Made by a program: the position numbers and the translations under genes. 64,000 nt of DNA from Panulirus ornatus. Lineage: Eukaryota; Arthropoda; Malacostraca; Decapoda; Palinuridae. The stretch lies in the NCBI RefSeq assembly GCF_036320965.1, contig NC_092255.1, positions 11,371,703 to 11,435,702 of the forward strand. Direction: 5' to 3'. This document shows positions 22,077 through 36,600 of this stretch, piece after piece; the stretch's first letter is position 1; every line of letters starts with the position of its first letter. The notes under the pieces were generated by a model. The model did no database searches. It was not told the DNA's origin and worked only from the letters and a program-made list of their open reading frames with translations.

Positions 22077-22260
22077 TGCTATGAGTCCACGGGGAAAATG
22101 AAACGCGACAAGTTCCCAAATGCACTTTCGTGTAATAATCACCTCTTCAGAGGAGACACAAGAGAGAAATATAAGTCAGTTGATATACATCGAAGAGACG
22201 AAGCTAGGACGCCATTTGATAAACATGTGATTTCATGTTTTGGACAATCACATGTTTACC
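22077..22260 (-). mobile_element. PLE1: Penelope-like element 3'-terminal fragment
   Basis: This 184 bp segment matches, in reverse orientation, the non-coding DNA downstream of the PLE3 endonuclease at 41,823-42,010: CTATGAGTCCACGGGGAAAA, TGCACTTTCGTGTAATAATC, GAGACACAAGAGAGAAATAT, TCAGTTGATATACATCGAAG, AGACGAAGCTAGGACGCCAT. No coding sequence is present. It joins LINE copy L at CAACAAAGGCC, and the same joint recurs at 33,641, showing that the two are copies of one chimera. Confidence 0.8.
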
Positions 22261-25200
22261 AACAAAGGCCACATTCGTTCACATTCAGTCTCTAGCTGTC
22301 ATGTATAATCCATCGAAAAACACAGCCTCCTTTTCAAATCCATGCCCCTCAAAACTTTCCATGGTTTACCCGAGACGCTTCAATTGCCCTGATTCAATCC
22401 GTTGAGAGCACGTCGACCCCGGTATACCACATCATTTCAATTCACTCAATTCCTTGCACGCCTTTCACCCTCCTGCATGTTCAGGCACCGATCACTCAAA
22501 ATCTTTTTCACTTTATCCTTCCACCTCAAATTTGGTCTCCCACTTCGCGTTCCCTCTACCTCTGACACATATATCCTCTTTATCAATCTTTTCTCAGTCA
22601 TTCTCTGCATGTGACCAAACCTTTTCAAAACACCCTCTTCTTTCTCAACCACACTGTTTTTATTACCACACATGTCTCTTAACCTTTCATTACTTACTCG
22701 ATCAAACCACCTCACACCACATATTTTCCTCAAACATCTCATTTCCAACACAGCCACCCGCTGCCGCACAACTCTATTTATAGCCCACGCCTCGCAACCA
22801 TATAACATTATTGGAACCACTATTCCTTCAAACATACCCACTTTTGCCTTCCGAGATAATGTTCTTGCTTTCCACATATTTTTTCAACGTTCCCAGAGCT
22901 TTCGCCCCCTCCCCCACCCTGTGACTCACCTCCGCTTCCATGGTTTCATCCGCTGCCAAATCCACTCCCAGATATCTAAAACACTTCACTTTCTCCAGTT
23001 TTTCTCCATTGAAACTTACCTCCCAATTGACTTGTCTCTCAACTCTAATGTACCTTGCTCATATTCACATTTACTCTCAGCTTTCTTCTTTCACACACTG
23101 TACCAAACTCAGTCACCAGCTTCTGCGGTTTCTTACTCGAATCAGCCACCTGCGCTGTATCACCAGCGAACAATAACTGACTGATTTCCTATGCCCTTTC
23201 ATTCTCAACAGACTGCATGCTTTCCTTTCTCCAAACCTCTTGCATTCACTTCCCTAACAACCCCACCAATAAACAAATTAAACAACCATAGAGACATCAA
23301 GCATCCCTGCCATAAACCGACAAGCCTTACATCCTCGATGATAATTTTTCAGTACTTCTAGCAACTTGCCCCCACACCATATATTCTTAATACTTTTTAC
23401 AGAGCATTGCTATCAATTCTATCATATGCCTTCTCTAGATCAATAAATGTTACATACAAATGCATTTACTTTTCTAAGTATTTATCACATACATTTTTCA
23501 AAGCAAACACCTGATCCACACATCCTCTATCACTTCTGAAACCATACTGCTCTTCCCCAGTCTGATGCTCTGTACATGCTTTCACCCTCTCAATGAATAC
23601 CCTCCCATATGGTTTCCCTGGAATACTCAAGAAGCGTATACCTTTATCCCCTTTGCCTTTGTACAATATTACTATATATGCATTCCGCCAATCCTCAGGC
23701 ACCTCACCATGAGTCATACATACATTACATATCCCTACCAACCAGTCAACAACGCAGTCACCCACTTTTTTAATAAATTCCTCTGCAATACCATCCAAAC
23801 CAGTCGCCTTGCTGTATTTCATCTTCCGCAAAGCTTTTACTACTTCTTCTCTGTCTTCCGAACCATTCTCCCCGCACACCACCCCGACCAAAACACTATA
23901 TATCTGGCACTCTATCATCTAACACATTCTAAAATCTTCTAAATACTCATTCCATCTCCTAACATCACCACTCCTTGTTATTACCTTCCCATTTCCCCCT
24001 TTCACCGACGTTCTCATTTGTTCTCTTGTCTTATGCACTTTATTTACCTCATTCCCAAACGTTTTTTTTATTCTCCCAAAGAATTAATGATACTCTCTCA
24101 CGCCAACTCTTATTTGCGCTCTTTTTCACCTCATGCACCTTTCTCTTGACCTCCTGCTTCTTTCCTTTATACATCTCCAGTCATTTGCATTTTTTCCCTG
24201 CAATAATCGTCCAAATGCCTCTCTCTTCTCTTTCACTAATAATCTTATTTCTTCATCCCACCACTCACTACCCTCTCTAATCCACCCACCTCCCACGCTT
24301 CTCATGCCACAAGCATCTTTTGCACAAGCCATCCCTAGATACATTCCATTCCTCCCCCACTCCCTTTTTGTCCTTTACTTTCATTTTTCGATTCTGCACT
24401 CAGTCTCTCCTGGTACTTCCTCACACAAGTCTCCTTCCTAAGCTCACTTACTCTCACCACTCTCTTCTTTTCTGAAAACCGCTACAAATCTCCACCTTCA
24501 CCTCAACAAGACAATGATCAGACATCCCTCCAGTTCTACCTCTCAGCACATTAATATCCAAAATTCTCTCTTTCACTCGCCTATCAATTATCACTTAATC
24601 CAATAACGCTCTCTGACCATCTCTCCTACTTACATACGTATACATATGTATATCTCTGTTTTTAAACCAGATATTCCTAATACAAGTAATTTTTCAGCAC
24701 ATAAATCTACAAGCGCTTCACCATTTCCATTTACAACACTGAACACCCCACGTACACCAATTACTCCTTCAAGTGCCACATTACTCATATTTGCATTCAA
24801 ATCACCCATCACTATAATCCGGTCTCGTGCATCAAAACGACTAACACACTCACTCAGCTGCTCCCAAAACACTTGCCTCTCATGATCTTTCTTCTCATGC
24901 CCTGGTGCATATGCACCAATAATCACCCATCTCTCTCCATCCACTTTCAGTCTTACCCATATCATTCCAGAGTTTACTTTCTTACACTCTATCACATACT
25001 CCCATCACTCCTGTTTCAGGAGTAGTGCTACTCCTTCCCTTGCTCTTGTCCTTTTACTAACCCCTGACTTTACTCCCAAGACATTGCCAAACCACTCTTC
25101 CCCTTTACCCTTTAGCTTCGTTTCAGTCAGAGCCAAAACATTCAGGTTCCTTTCCTCAAACATACTACCTATCTTTCCTATTTTTTCTTATCTTGGATAC

Positions 25201-25359
25201 ATCCACACACATTTAGACACCCGAATCTGAGCCTTCGAGGACGATGAGCACTCCCCGCGTGACTTCTCCTTCTGTTTCCCCTTTTAGAACGTTAAAATAC
25301 AAGGAGGGGAGGGTTACCAGCCCCCCCCCCCCCGCTCCCGTTTCCTTTAGTCGCCTTCT
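22261..25359 (-). mobile_element. RTE-type LINE copy L, near full length, heavily mutated
   Basis: On the minus strand the 5' UTR remnant (25,359-25,220) has a long C/G homopolymer. EEP follows (SETKLKG-like region near 25,120, [14 protein letters not shown] near 24,900, GDLNANMSNV near 24,810), then linker, reverse transcriptase ([13 protein letters not shown] region near 23,850, CGFRS-like YGFRSDRGCVDQ near 23,540, GDTAQVADS near 23,160) and the C-terminal block (22,446-22,877). Motif C reads as AGDTAQVADS instead of [11 protein letters not shown], and the frame has many stops. The 3' UTR is truncated at the PLE1 joint. L is a sister of copy M: they share distinctive substitutions over the whole length. 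Confidence 0.85.
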
Positions 25360-25517
25360 GTCATGTATAATGCACCAAAACCACAGCTCCCTTTCCATAT
25401 CCAGGCCCCACAAAAGTTCCCATGGTTTACCCCAGACGCTTCACATGTCCTGGTTCAATACACTGACAGCACATCGACCCCGTATACTACATCGCTCCAA
25501 TTCACTCTATTCTTTGC

Positions 25518-26309
25518 TCACCTTTCACCCTCCTGTATGTTATGGCCCCGATCACTCAAAATCATTTTCACTCCATCTTTCCATCTCCAATTTGGTGTCC
25601 CACTTCTCCTCGTTCCCTCCACCTTTAACACATATATCCTTTTTGTCAATCTTTCCCCAATCATTCTCTCCATGTGACCACACCATTTCAAAACACCCTC
25701 TTCTGCTCTCTCAACAACGCTCTTTTTATTTTCACACATCTCTCTTACCCTTACATTACTTACTCTATCAAACCACCTCACACTACATATTGTCCTCAAA
25801 CATCTCATTTCCAGCACATCCACCCTCCTGCGCACAACTCTATCCATAGCCCACGCCTTGCAACCATACAACATTGTTGGAACCACTATTCCTTCAAACA
25901 TACCCATTTTTGCTTTCGGAGATAATGTTCTCGACTTCCACACATTCTTTAAGGCTCCCAGAATTTTCACCCTCTCCCCCACACTATGATTCACTTCCGC
26001 TTCCATGGTTCCATTCGCTGCCAGATCCACTCCCAGATATCTAAAACGATTTACTTCCTCCAGTTTTTCTCCATTCAAACTTACCTCCCAATTGACTTGA
26101 CCCTCAACCCTACTGTACGTAATAACCTTGCTCTTATTCACATTTACTCTTAACTTTCTTCTTTCACACACTTTACCAAACTCAGTCACCAGCTTCTGCA
26201 GTTTCTCACATGAATCAGCCACTAGCGCTGTATCATCAGCGAACAACAACTGACTCACTTCCCAAGCTCTCTCATCCCAAACAGACTGCGTACTTGCCCC
26301 TCTTTCCAA
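25518..26309 (-). pseudogene. Copy N reverse transcriptase motif C to C-terminal block
   Basis: A 263-codon open stretch following an in-frame TGA. It contains [11 protein letters not shown] (residues about 24-34), [64 protein letters not shown] and [14 protein letters not shown], ending IQEGER at a TGA where sister copies read RRARNRVNW. It is the C-terminal part of the same protein as the two upstream segments at 26,313-27,050 and 27,072-28,400. Confidence 0.8.
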
Positions 26310-26312
26310 AAC

Positions 26313-27050
26313 TCATGCATTCACCTTCCTAACAACCCCATCCATAAGAAAATTAAACAAACATGTAGACATCACACACCCCTGCCGCAAACCTGCATTC
26401 ATTGAGAACCAATCACTTTCCTCTCTTCCTACACGTACACATGCCTTACATCCTCGATAAAAACTTTTCACTGCTTCTAAGAACTTGCCTCCCACACCAT
26501 ATATTCTTAATACCTTCCACAGAGCATCTCTATCAACTCTATCATATGCCTTCTCCATATCCATAAATGATACATACAAATCCATTTGCTTTTCTAAGTA
26601 TTTCTCACGCACATTCTTCAAAGCAAACACCTGATCCACACATCCTCTACCACTTCTGAAACCACACTGCTCTTCACCATTCTGATGCTCTGTACATGCC
26701 TTCACCCTCACAATCAATACCCTTCCATATAATTTCCAAGGAATACTCAACAAACTTATACCTCTGTAATTTGAGCACTCACTCTTATCCCCTTTGCCTT
26801 TGTACATTGGCACTATGCAAGCATTCCGCTAATTCTCAGGCACCTCACCATGAATCATACATACATTAATTAACCTTACCAACCAGTCAACAATACAGTC
26901 ACCCCCTTCTATAATAAATTCCACTGCGATGCCATCCAAACCTGCTGCCTTGCCGGCTTTCATCTTCCGCAAAGCTTTTACTACCTCCTCTCTGTTTACC
27001 AAATCATTTTCCCTAACCCTCTCACTTTGCACACCACCTCGACCAAACAC
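26313..27050 (-). pseudogene. Copy N reverse transcriptase core, one in-frame stop
   Basis: Two open segments in one frame (26,829-27,050 and 26,313-26,813) are separated by a TAG that replaces the tryptophan of EDWRNAC. The first has [21 protein letters not shown] and VDWLVRLINVC. The second has [37 protein letters not shown], motif A ([13 protein letters not shown]) and motif B ([15 protein letters not shown]). The third position after GCVMS is T instead of P. Together they form the polymerase fingers and palm. Confidence 0.8.
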
Positions 27051-27071
27051 CCTATATCTGCCACTCTATCA

Positions 27072-28400
27072 TCAAACACATTCAACAAAATACTCACTCC
27101 ATCTCCTCTCATCACCACTACTTGTTATCACCTCCCCATTTACCCCCTTCACTGAGGTTCCCATTTGCTCTCTTGTCTTACGCACTTTATTTACCTCGTT
27201 CCAAAATATCTTTTTATTCTCCTTAAAGTTTAATGATACTCTCTCACCCCAACTCTCATTTGCCCTCTTTTTCACCTCTTGCACCTTTCTCTTGACCTCC
27301 TGCCTCTTTCTTTTATACATCTCCCACTCATTTGCATTTTTTCCCTGCAAAAATCGTCCAAATGCCTCTCTCTTCTCTTTCACTAATAATCTTACTTCTT
27401 CATCCCACCACTCACTACCCTTTCTAATCTGCCCACCTCCCACGCTTCTCATGCCACAAGCATCTTTTGCGGAAGCCATCATTGCTTCCCTAAATACATC
27501 CCATTCCTCCCCCACTCCCTTTACGTCCTTTGTTCTCACCTTTTTCCATTCATTACTCAGCCTCTCCTGGTACTTCCTCACACAAGTCTCCTTCCCAAGC
27601 TCAATTACTCTCACCACTCTCTTCACCCCAACATTCTCTCTTCTTTTCTGAAAACCCATACAAAGCTTCACCTTCTCCTCCACAAGATAATGATCAGACA
27701 TCCCTCCATTTGCACCTCTCAGCATATTAACATCCAAAAGTCTCTCTTTCGCGCGCCTATCAATTAACACGTAATCCAATAATGCCCTCTGGCCACATCT
27801 CCTACTTACATTCGTATACTTATGTATATCTCGCTTTTTATACCAGGTATTCCCAATCACCAGTCCTTTTTCAGCACATAAATCTACAAGCTCTTCACCA
27901 TTTCCATTTACAACACTGAGCACCCCATGTATACCAATTATTCCCTCAGCTGCCACATTACTCACCTTTGCATTCAAATCACCCATCACTATAACCCGTT
28001 CTTGTGCATCAAAACCACTAACACAGTCATTCAGCTGCTCCCAAAACACTTGCCTCTCATGATCTTTCTTCTCATGCCCAGGTGCATATGCACCAATAAT
28101 CACCCATCTCTCTCTATCAACTTTCAGTTTTACCCTCATCAATCTAGAATTAACTTTCTTACACTCTATCACATACTCCCAACACTCCTGTTTCAGGAGT
28201 AGTGCTACTCCTTCCCTTGCTCTTGTCCTCTCACTAACCCCTGACTTTACTCCCAAGACATTCCCAAACCATTCTTCCCTTTTACCCTTGAACTTCGTTT
28301 CAGTCAGAGCCAAAACATCCATGTTCCTTTCCTCAAACATACTACCTATCTCTCCTTTTTTCTCATCATGGTTACATCCACACACATTTAGACCCCCCAA
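27072..28400 (-). pseudogene. Copy N EEP endonuclease plus linker, 442 codons open
   Basis: This is the longest uninterrupted nuclease frame in the window. The EEP fold residues known in RTE and other APE-type LINE endonucleases are visible: LNVCG (N5), ETK (E34), GAYAPG (Y105), GDLN (D141, N143), DYVLID (209-214) and SDH (235-237). A basic linker follows with [26 protein letters not shown] and KRKRQEVKRKVQEVKKRA. It ends in a short frameshifted tail after WSEYF. The nuclease would nick target DNA to prime reverse transcription. The chosen start (MGGLNVCG) is only the first ATG; the natural start may lie upstream in HPP/RRLRLG codons. Confidence 0.82.
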
Positions 28401-28554
28401 TCTGAGCCTTCGATAAGGATGAGCACTCCCCGGGTGACTCCTTCCTCTGTTTCCCCATTTAGAAAGTTGAAATACAAGGAGGGGAGGGTTTCTGGCCCCC
28501 CGCTCCTGTCCCCTTTAGTGGCCTTCTACGACACGTGAGGAATGCGTGTGAAGT

Positions 28555-28594
28555 ATTATTTCTTCCCTATCCCCAGGGATAGGGAAGAAATAAT
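28555..28594. repeat. Perfect fold-back at the 5' end of copy N
   Basis: The 5' terminus of copy N continues into an inverted copy of itself: arm ATTATTTCTTCCCTATCCC (28,555-28,573), spacer CA, arm GGGATAGGGAAGAAATAAT (28,576-28,594), 19 bp per arm with no mismatch. The outer arm then passes into (AT)n. Confidence 0.95.
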
Positions 28595-29398
<804 letters not shown>

Positions 29399-31740
29399 TC
29401 CTCACGTGTCGTAGAAGGCGACTAAAGTCGATGGGAGCGGGGGGCCAGACACCCTCCCCTCCTTGTATTTTGGATTTCTAGAAGGGGAAACAGAAGAAGG
29501 AGTCACGCGGGGAGTGCTCATCCTCGTTGAAGGCTCAGATTGGGGTGTCTGAATTTGTGTGGATGTAACCAGGATGAGAAAAAAGGAGAGATAGGGAGTA
29601 TGTTTGAGGAAAGGAACCTGGATGTTTTGGCTATGAGTGAAACGAAGCTCAAGGGTAAAGGGGAAGAGTGCTTTGGGATTCTCTTGGGAGTAAATTCAGG
29701 GGTTAGTGAGAGGACAAGAGCAAGGGAAGGAGTAGCACTACACCTGAAACAGGAGTTGTGGGAGTATGTGATAGAGTGTAAGAAAGTAAATTCTAGATTA
29801 AAAAGGGTAAAACTGAAAGTTGATTGAAAGAGATGGGTGAATATTGGTGCATATGCATCCGGGCATGAAAAGAAAGATCAGGCAAGTGTTTTGGGAGCAG
29901 CTGAATGAGTGTGTTAGTGGTTTTGATGCACAAGACCGGGTTATAGTGATGGCTGATTTGAATGCAAATGTGAATAATGTGGCAGTTGAGGGAATAATTG
30001 GTATTCATGGGGTGTTCAGTGTTTTAAATTGAAATGGTGAAGAGCTTGTGGATTTGTGTGCTGAGTAAGGACTTGTGATTGGGAATACCTGGTTTAAAAA
30101 GCGAGCTATACATAAGTATACGTATGTAAGTAGGAGAAATGGCCAGAGAGCGTTATTGGATTACGTGTTAATTGATAGGCGCGCGAAAGAGAGACTTTTG
30201 GATGTTAATGTGCTGAGAGGTGCAACTGGAGGGAGGTCTGATCATTATCTTGTTGAGGGGAAGGTGAAGATTTGTAGGGGTTTTCAGAAAAGAAGAGAGA
30301 ATGTTTGGGGTAAAGAGAGTAGTGAGAGTAAGTGAGCGTTGGAAGGAGACTTGTGTGAGGAAGTACCAGGAGAGACTGAGTACAGAATGTAAAAGGTGAG
30401 AACAAAGGACGTAAAGGGAGTGGGGGAGGAATGGGATGTATTTAGGGAAGCAGTGATGGCTTGCGCAAAAGATGCTTGTGGCGTAAGAAGCGTGGGAGGT
30501 GGGTTGATTAGAAAGGGTAGTGAGTGGTGGGAGGAAGAAGTAAGATTATTTGTGAAAGAGAAGATAGGGGCATTTGGACGATTTTTGCTGGGAAAAAATG
30601 TAAACGAGTGGAAGATGTATAAAAGAAAAAGGCAGGAGGTTAAGAGAAAGGTGCAAGAGATGAAAAAGAGGGCAAATGAGAGTTGGGGTCAGAGAGTATC
30701 ATTAAATTTTAGGGAGAATAAAAAGATGTTTTGGAAGGAGGTAAATAAAGTGCGTAAGACAAGGTAGCAAATGGGAACTTCAGTGAAGGGGGCTAATGGG
30801 GAGGTGATAACAAGTAGTGGTCATATGAGAAGGAGATGGAGTGAGTATTTTGAAGTTTTGTTGAATGTGTTTGATGATAGAGTGGCAGATATAGCATGTT
30901 TTGGTCGAAGTGGTGTGCAAAGTGAGAGGGTTGGGGAAAATGATTTGGTAAACAGAGAAGAGGTAGTAAAAGATTTGCGGAAGGTGAAAGCCGGCAAGGC
31001 AGCAGTTTTGGATGGTATTGCAGGGAATCTATTAAAAAAGGGGGTGACTATATTGTTGACTGGTTGGTAAGGTTATCTAATGTATGTATGATTCACGGTG
31101 AGGTGCCTGAGGATTGGCGGAATGCTTGCATAGTGCCATTGTACAAAGGCAAAGGGGATAAGAGTGAGTGCTCAAATTACAGAGGTATAAATTTGTTCAA
31201 TATTCCTAGGAAATTATATGGGAGGGTATTGATTGAGAGGGTGAAGGCATGTACAGAACATCAGATTGGGGAAGAGCAGTGTGGTTTCAGAAGTGGTAGA
31301 GGATGTGTGGATCAGGTGTTTGCTTTGAAGAATGTATGTGAAAAATACTTAGAAAAGTAAATGGATTTGTATGTAGCATTTATGGATCTGGAGAAGGCAT
31401 ATGATAGAGTTGATATAGAGGCTTTGTAGAGGGTATTAAGAACATATGGTGTGGGAGGCAAGTTGTTAGAAGCAGTGGAAAGATTTTATCGAGTATGTAA
31501 CGCATGTGTACGTGTAGGAAGAGAGGAAAGTGATTGGTTCTCAGTGAATGTAGGTTTGCGGCAGGGGTGTGTGATGTCTCCATGTTTGTTTAATTTGTTT
31601 ATGGATGAGGTTGGTAGGGAAGTGAATGAAAGAGTTTTGGAAAGAGGGGCAAGTATGCAGTCTGTTGTGAATGAGAGAGCTTGGGAATTGAGACAGTTGT
31701 TGTTCGCTGATGATACAGCGTTGGTGGCTGATTCATATGA
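29399..31740 (+). mobile_element. RTE-type LINE copy O, 3'-truncated at a head-to-head joint
   Basis: The 5' end begins at ATTCCTCACGTGTCG after (AT)n, about 40 nt inside the canonical start, the same point as copy G. EEP: LNLCGCNQDEKKGEIGS near 29,545, MSETKLKG near 29,632, ADLNANVNNV near 29,950 (G to A in the GDLN motif), [12 protein letters not shown] near 30,160, SDHYLVEGKV near 30,238. Linker and reverse transcriptase: open stretches at 30,396-30,767 and 30,771-31,070 split by a [15 protein letters not shown] near 31,280, [12 protein letters not shown] near 31,380, [10 protein letters not shown] near 31,555 and [11 protein letters not shown] near 31,707. It ends in the aspartate region and abuts CCTAACCTAACC. 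Confidence 0.88.
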
Positions 31741-31752
31741 CCTAACCTAACC
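31741..31752. repeat. CCTAA-type (telomere-like) dimer at the O/P joint
   Basis: CCTAACCTAACC at the joint between copy O (plus) and copy P (minus). The right part overlaps normal copy P sequence (AACCTTGCTC), where sister copies read CCTAATAACCTTGC. CCTAA is the complement of TTAGG, the usual arthropod telomeric unit. Only about two units are present. Confidence 0.6.
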
Positions 31753-32423
31753 TTGCTCTTATACACATTTACTCTCAACTTTCTTCTTTCACACTCTTTA
31801 CCAAACTCAGTCACCAGCTTCTGCAGTTTCTCACATGAATCAGCCACCAGCGCTGTATCATCAGCGAACAACAACTGACTCACTTCCCAAGCTCTCTCAT
31901 CCCCAACAGACTTCATACTTGCCCCTCTTTCCAAAACTCTTGCATTCACCTCCCTAACCACCCCATCCATAAACAAATTAAACAACCATGGAGACATCAC
32001 ACACCCCTGCCGCAAACCTACATTCACTGAGAACCAATCACTTTCCTCTCTTCCTACACGTACACATGCCTTACATCCTCGATAAAAACTTTTCACTGCT
32101 TCTAACAACTTGCCTCCCACACCATATATTGTTAATACCTTCCACAGAGCATCTCTATCAACTCTATCATATGCCTTCTCCAGATCCATAAATGCTACAT
32201 ACAAATCCATTTGCTTTTCAAAGTATTTCTCACATGCATTCTTCAAAGTAAACACCTGATCCACACATACTCTACCACTTCTGAAACCACACTGCTCTTC
32301 CCCAATCTGATGCTCTGTACATGCCTTCACCCTCTCAATCAATATCCTCCCATATAATATACCAGGAATACTCAACAAACTTATACCTCTGTAATTTGAG
32401 CACTCACTCTTATCCCCTTTGCC
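31746..32423 (-). mobile_element. RTE-type LINE copy P, reverse transcriptase fragment
   Basis: The minus strand encodes an uninterrupted reverse transcriptase core: [71 protein letters not shown] (motif A), [19 protein letters not shown] (motif B), [11 protein letters not shown] (motif C). Both ends are cut by joints: to copy O on the left (31,741-31,752) and to fragment Q on the right at CCCTTTGCC/ATAAATGGAACC. No nuclease or 3' UTR is present. Confidence 0.87.
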
Positions 32424-32426
32424 ATA

Positions 32427-32505
32427 AATGGAACCATGGAAGCGGAAGTGGATCATAGGGTGGGGGAGGGGGCGAAAATTCTGGGAGCCCTGAAGAATGT
32501 GTGGA
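32427..32505 (+). mobile_element. Fragment Q: 79 bp LINE piece in opposite orientation to P
   Basis: The plus strand reads [40 protein letters not shown] on translation, a segment that lies downstream of motif C in the protein. It is joined directly to minus-strand copy P and cut by (AT)n after GTGTGGA. Confidence 0.85.
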
Positions 32506-33641
<1,136 letters not shown>

Positions 33642-36600
33642 ACAAAGGCCACATTCGTTCACATTCAGTCTCTAGCTGTCATGTATAATCCATCGAGACC
33701 ACAGCCTCCTTTTCAAATCCATGCCCCTCAAAACTTTCCATGGTTTACCCGAGACGCTTTAATTGCCCTGATTCAATCCGTTGAGAGCACGTCGACCCCG
33801 GTATACCACATCATTTCAATTCACTCAGTTCCTTGCACGCCTTTCACCCTCCTGCATGTTCAGGCACAGATCGCTCAAAATCTTTTTCACTCTATCCTTC
33901 CACCTCAAATTTGGTCTCCCACTTCGCGTTCCCTCTACCTCTGACACATATATCCTCTTTATCAATCTTTTCTCACTCATTCTCTCCATGTGACCAAACC
34001 TTTTCAAAACACCCACTTCCCTCTCAACCACACTGTTTTTATTACCACACATGTCTCTTACCCTTTCATTACTTACTCGATCAAACCACCTCACACCAGA
34101 TATTTTCCTTAAACACTTCATTTCCAACACATCCACCCTCTACCGCACAACTCTATTTATAGCCCACGCTTCGCAACCGTATAACATTATTGGAACCACT
34201 ATTCCTTCAAACATACCCATTTTTGCCTTCCGAGATAATGTTCTTGCCTTCCACACATTTTTCAACGTTTCCAGAGCTTTCGCCCCCTCCCCCACCCTGT
34301 GACTCACCTCCGCTTCCATGGTTCCATCCGCTGCCAAATCCACTCCCAGATATCTAAAACACTTCACTTTCTCCAGTTTTTCTCCATTGAAACTTACCTC
34401 CCAATTGACTTGTCCCTCAACTCTAATGTACCTTGCTCATATTCACATTTACTCTCAGCTTTCTTCTTTCACACACTCTACCAAACTCATTCATCAGCTT
34501 CTGCAGTTTCTTACTCGAATCAGCCACCTGCGCTGTATCATCAGCGAACAATAACTGACTGATTTCCTATGCCCTCTCATTCTCAACAGACTGCATGCTT
34601 TCCTCTTTCTCCAAACCTCTTGCATTCACTTCCCTAACAACCCCACCCATAAACAAATTAAAGAACCATAGAGACATCAAGCATCCCTGCCATAAACCGA
34701 CATTCACCCGTACACAAGCCTTACATCCTCGATGATAATTTTTCAGTACTTCTAGCAACTTGCCCCCCACACCATATATTCTTAATACTTTTTACAGAGC
34801 ATTGCTATCAATTCTATCATATGCCTTCTCTAGATCAATAAATGTTACATACAAATGCATTTGCTTTTCTAAGTATTTATCACATACATTTTCCAAAGCA
34901 AATACCTGATCCACACATCCTCTATCACTTCTGAAACCATACTGCTATTCCCCAGTCTGATGCTCTGTACATGCTTTCACCCTCTCAATGAATACCCTCC
35001 CATATGGTTTCCCTGGAATACTCAAGAAGCGTATACCTTTATCCCCTTTGCCTTTGTACAATATTACTATATATGCATTCCGCCAATCCTCAGGCACCTC
35101 ACCATGAGTCATACATACATTACATATCCCTACCAACCAGTCAACAACGCAGTCACCCCCTTTTTTTAATAAATTCCTCTGCAATACCATTCAAACCAGT
35201 CGCCTTGCTGTATTTCATCTTCCGCAATGTTTTTACTACTTCTTCTCTGTTTACCAAACCATTCTCCCCGCACACCACCCCGACCAAAACACTATATATC
35301 TGCCACTCTATCATCTAACATATTCAACAAATCTTCTAAATACTAACTCCATCTCCTTCTCACATCACCACTCCTTGTTATTACCTTCCCATTTCCCCCT
35401 TTCACCGACGTTCTCATTTGTTCTCTTGTCTTATGCACTTTATTTACCTCATTCCCAAACGTTTTTTTTATTCTCCCTAAGATTTAATGATACTCTCTCA
35501 CGCCAACTCTTATTTGCCATCTTTTTCACCTCATGCACCTTTCTCTTGACCTCCTGCTTCTTTCCTTTATACATCTCCAGTCATTTGCATTTTTTTCCTG
35601 CAATAATCGTCCAAATGCCTCTCTCTTCTCTTTCACCAATAATCTCATTTCTTCATCCCACCACTCACTACCCTCTCTAATCCGCCCACCTCCCACGCTT
35701 CTCATGCCACAAGCATCTTTTGCACAAGCCATCCCTAGATACATCCCATTCCTCCCCCACTCCCTTTTTGTCCTTTACTTTCATTTTTCGATTCTGCACT
35801 CAGTCTCTCCTGGTACTTCCTCACACAAGTCTCCTTCCTAAGCTCACTTACTCTCACCACTCTCTTCACCCCAACATTCTCTTTTCTTTTCTGAAAACCG
35901 CTACAAATCTCCACCTTTACCTCAACAAGACAATGATCAGACATCCCTCCAGTTCTACCTCTCAGCACATTAATATCCAAAATTCTCTCTTTCACGCGCC
36001 TATCAATTAACACGTAATCCAATAACGCTCTCTGACCATCTCTCCTACTTACATACGTATACATATGTATATCTCTCTTTTTAAACCAGATATTCCTAAT
36101 ACAAGTAATTTTTCAGCACATAAATCTACAAGCTCTTCACCACTTCCATTTAAAACACTGAACACCCCATGTACACCATTTACTCCTTCAAGTACCACAT
36201 TACTCACCTTTGCATTCAAAGCACCCATCACTATAACCCGGTCTCGTGCATCAAAACGACTAACACACTCACTCAGCTGCTCCCAAAACACTTGCCTCTC
36301 ATGATCTTTCTTCTCATGCCCTGGTGCATATGCACCAATAATCACCCATCTCTCTCCATCCACTTTCAGTCTTACCCATATCATTCTAGAGTTTACTTTC
36401 TTACACTCTATCACATATTCCCACCACTCCTGTTTCAGGAGTAGTGCTACTCCTTCCCTTGCTCTTGTCCTTTCACTAACCCCTGACTTTTCTCCCAAGA
36501 CATTACCAAATCACTCTTCCCCTTTACCCTTTAGCTTCGTTTCACTCAGTGCCAAAACATCCACGTTTCTTTCCTCAAACATACTACCTATCTCTCCTTT

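Larger units (their letters stand above)
25358..28575 (-). mobile_element. RTE-type LINE copy N, best-preserved full-length coding copy
   Basis: On the minus strand this copy has the complete 5' end (CCCTGGGGATAGGG ending at 28,575), complete EEP and reverse transcriptase regions, and part of the 3' UTR, which is cut at GTCATGTATAATGC (25,358) and joined to the 5' UTR of copy L. All major open stretches lie in the same frame. The visible lesions are a compensated frameshift near 27,050-27,095, a W-to-stop change near 26,829 (PEN then TAG), an R-to-stop change near 26,310 (TGA before VLERG) and an R-to-stop near 25,516. It is the best template in the window for the family's protein organisation. 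Confidence 0.9.

Noticed and set aside
22077..22120. Definite hammerhead ribozyme
   Set aside because: The core lacks one base of CUGAUGA, and the motif lies antisense to the PLE coding strand. It is kept only as a low-confidence finding.
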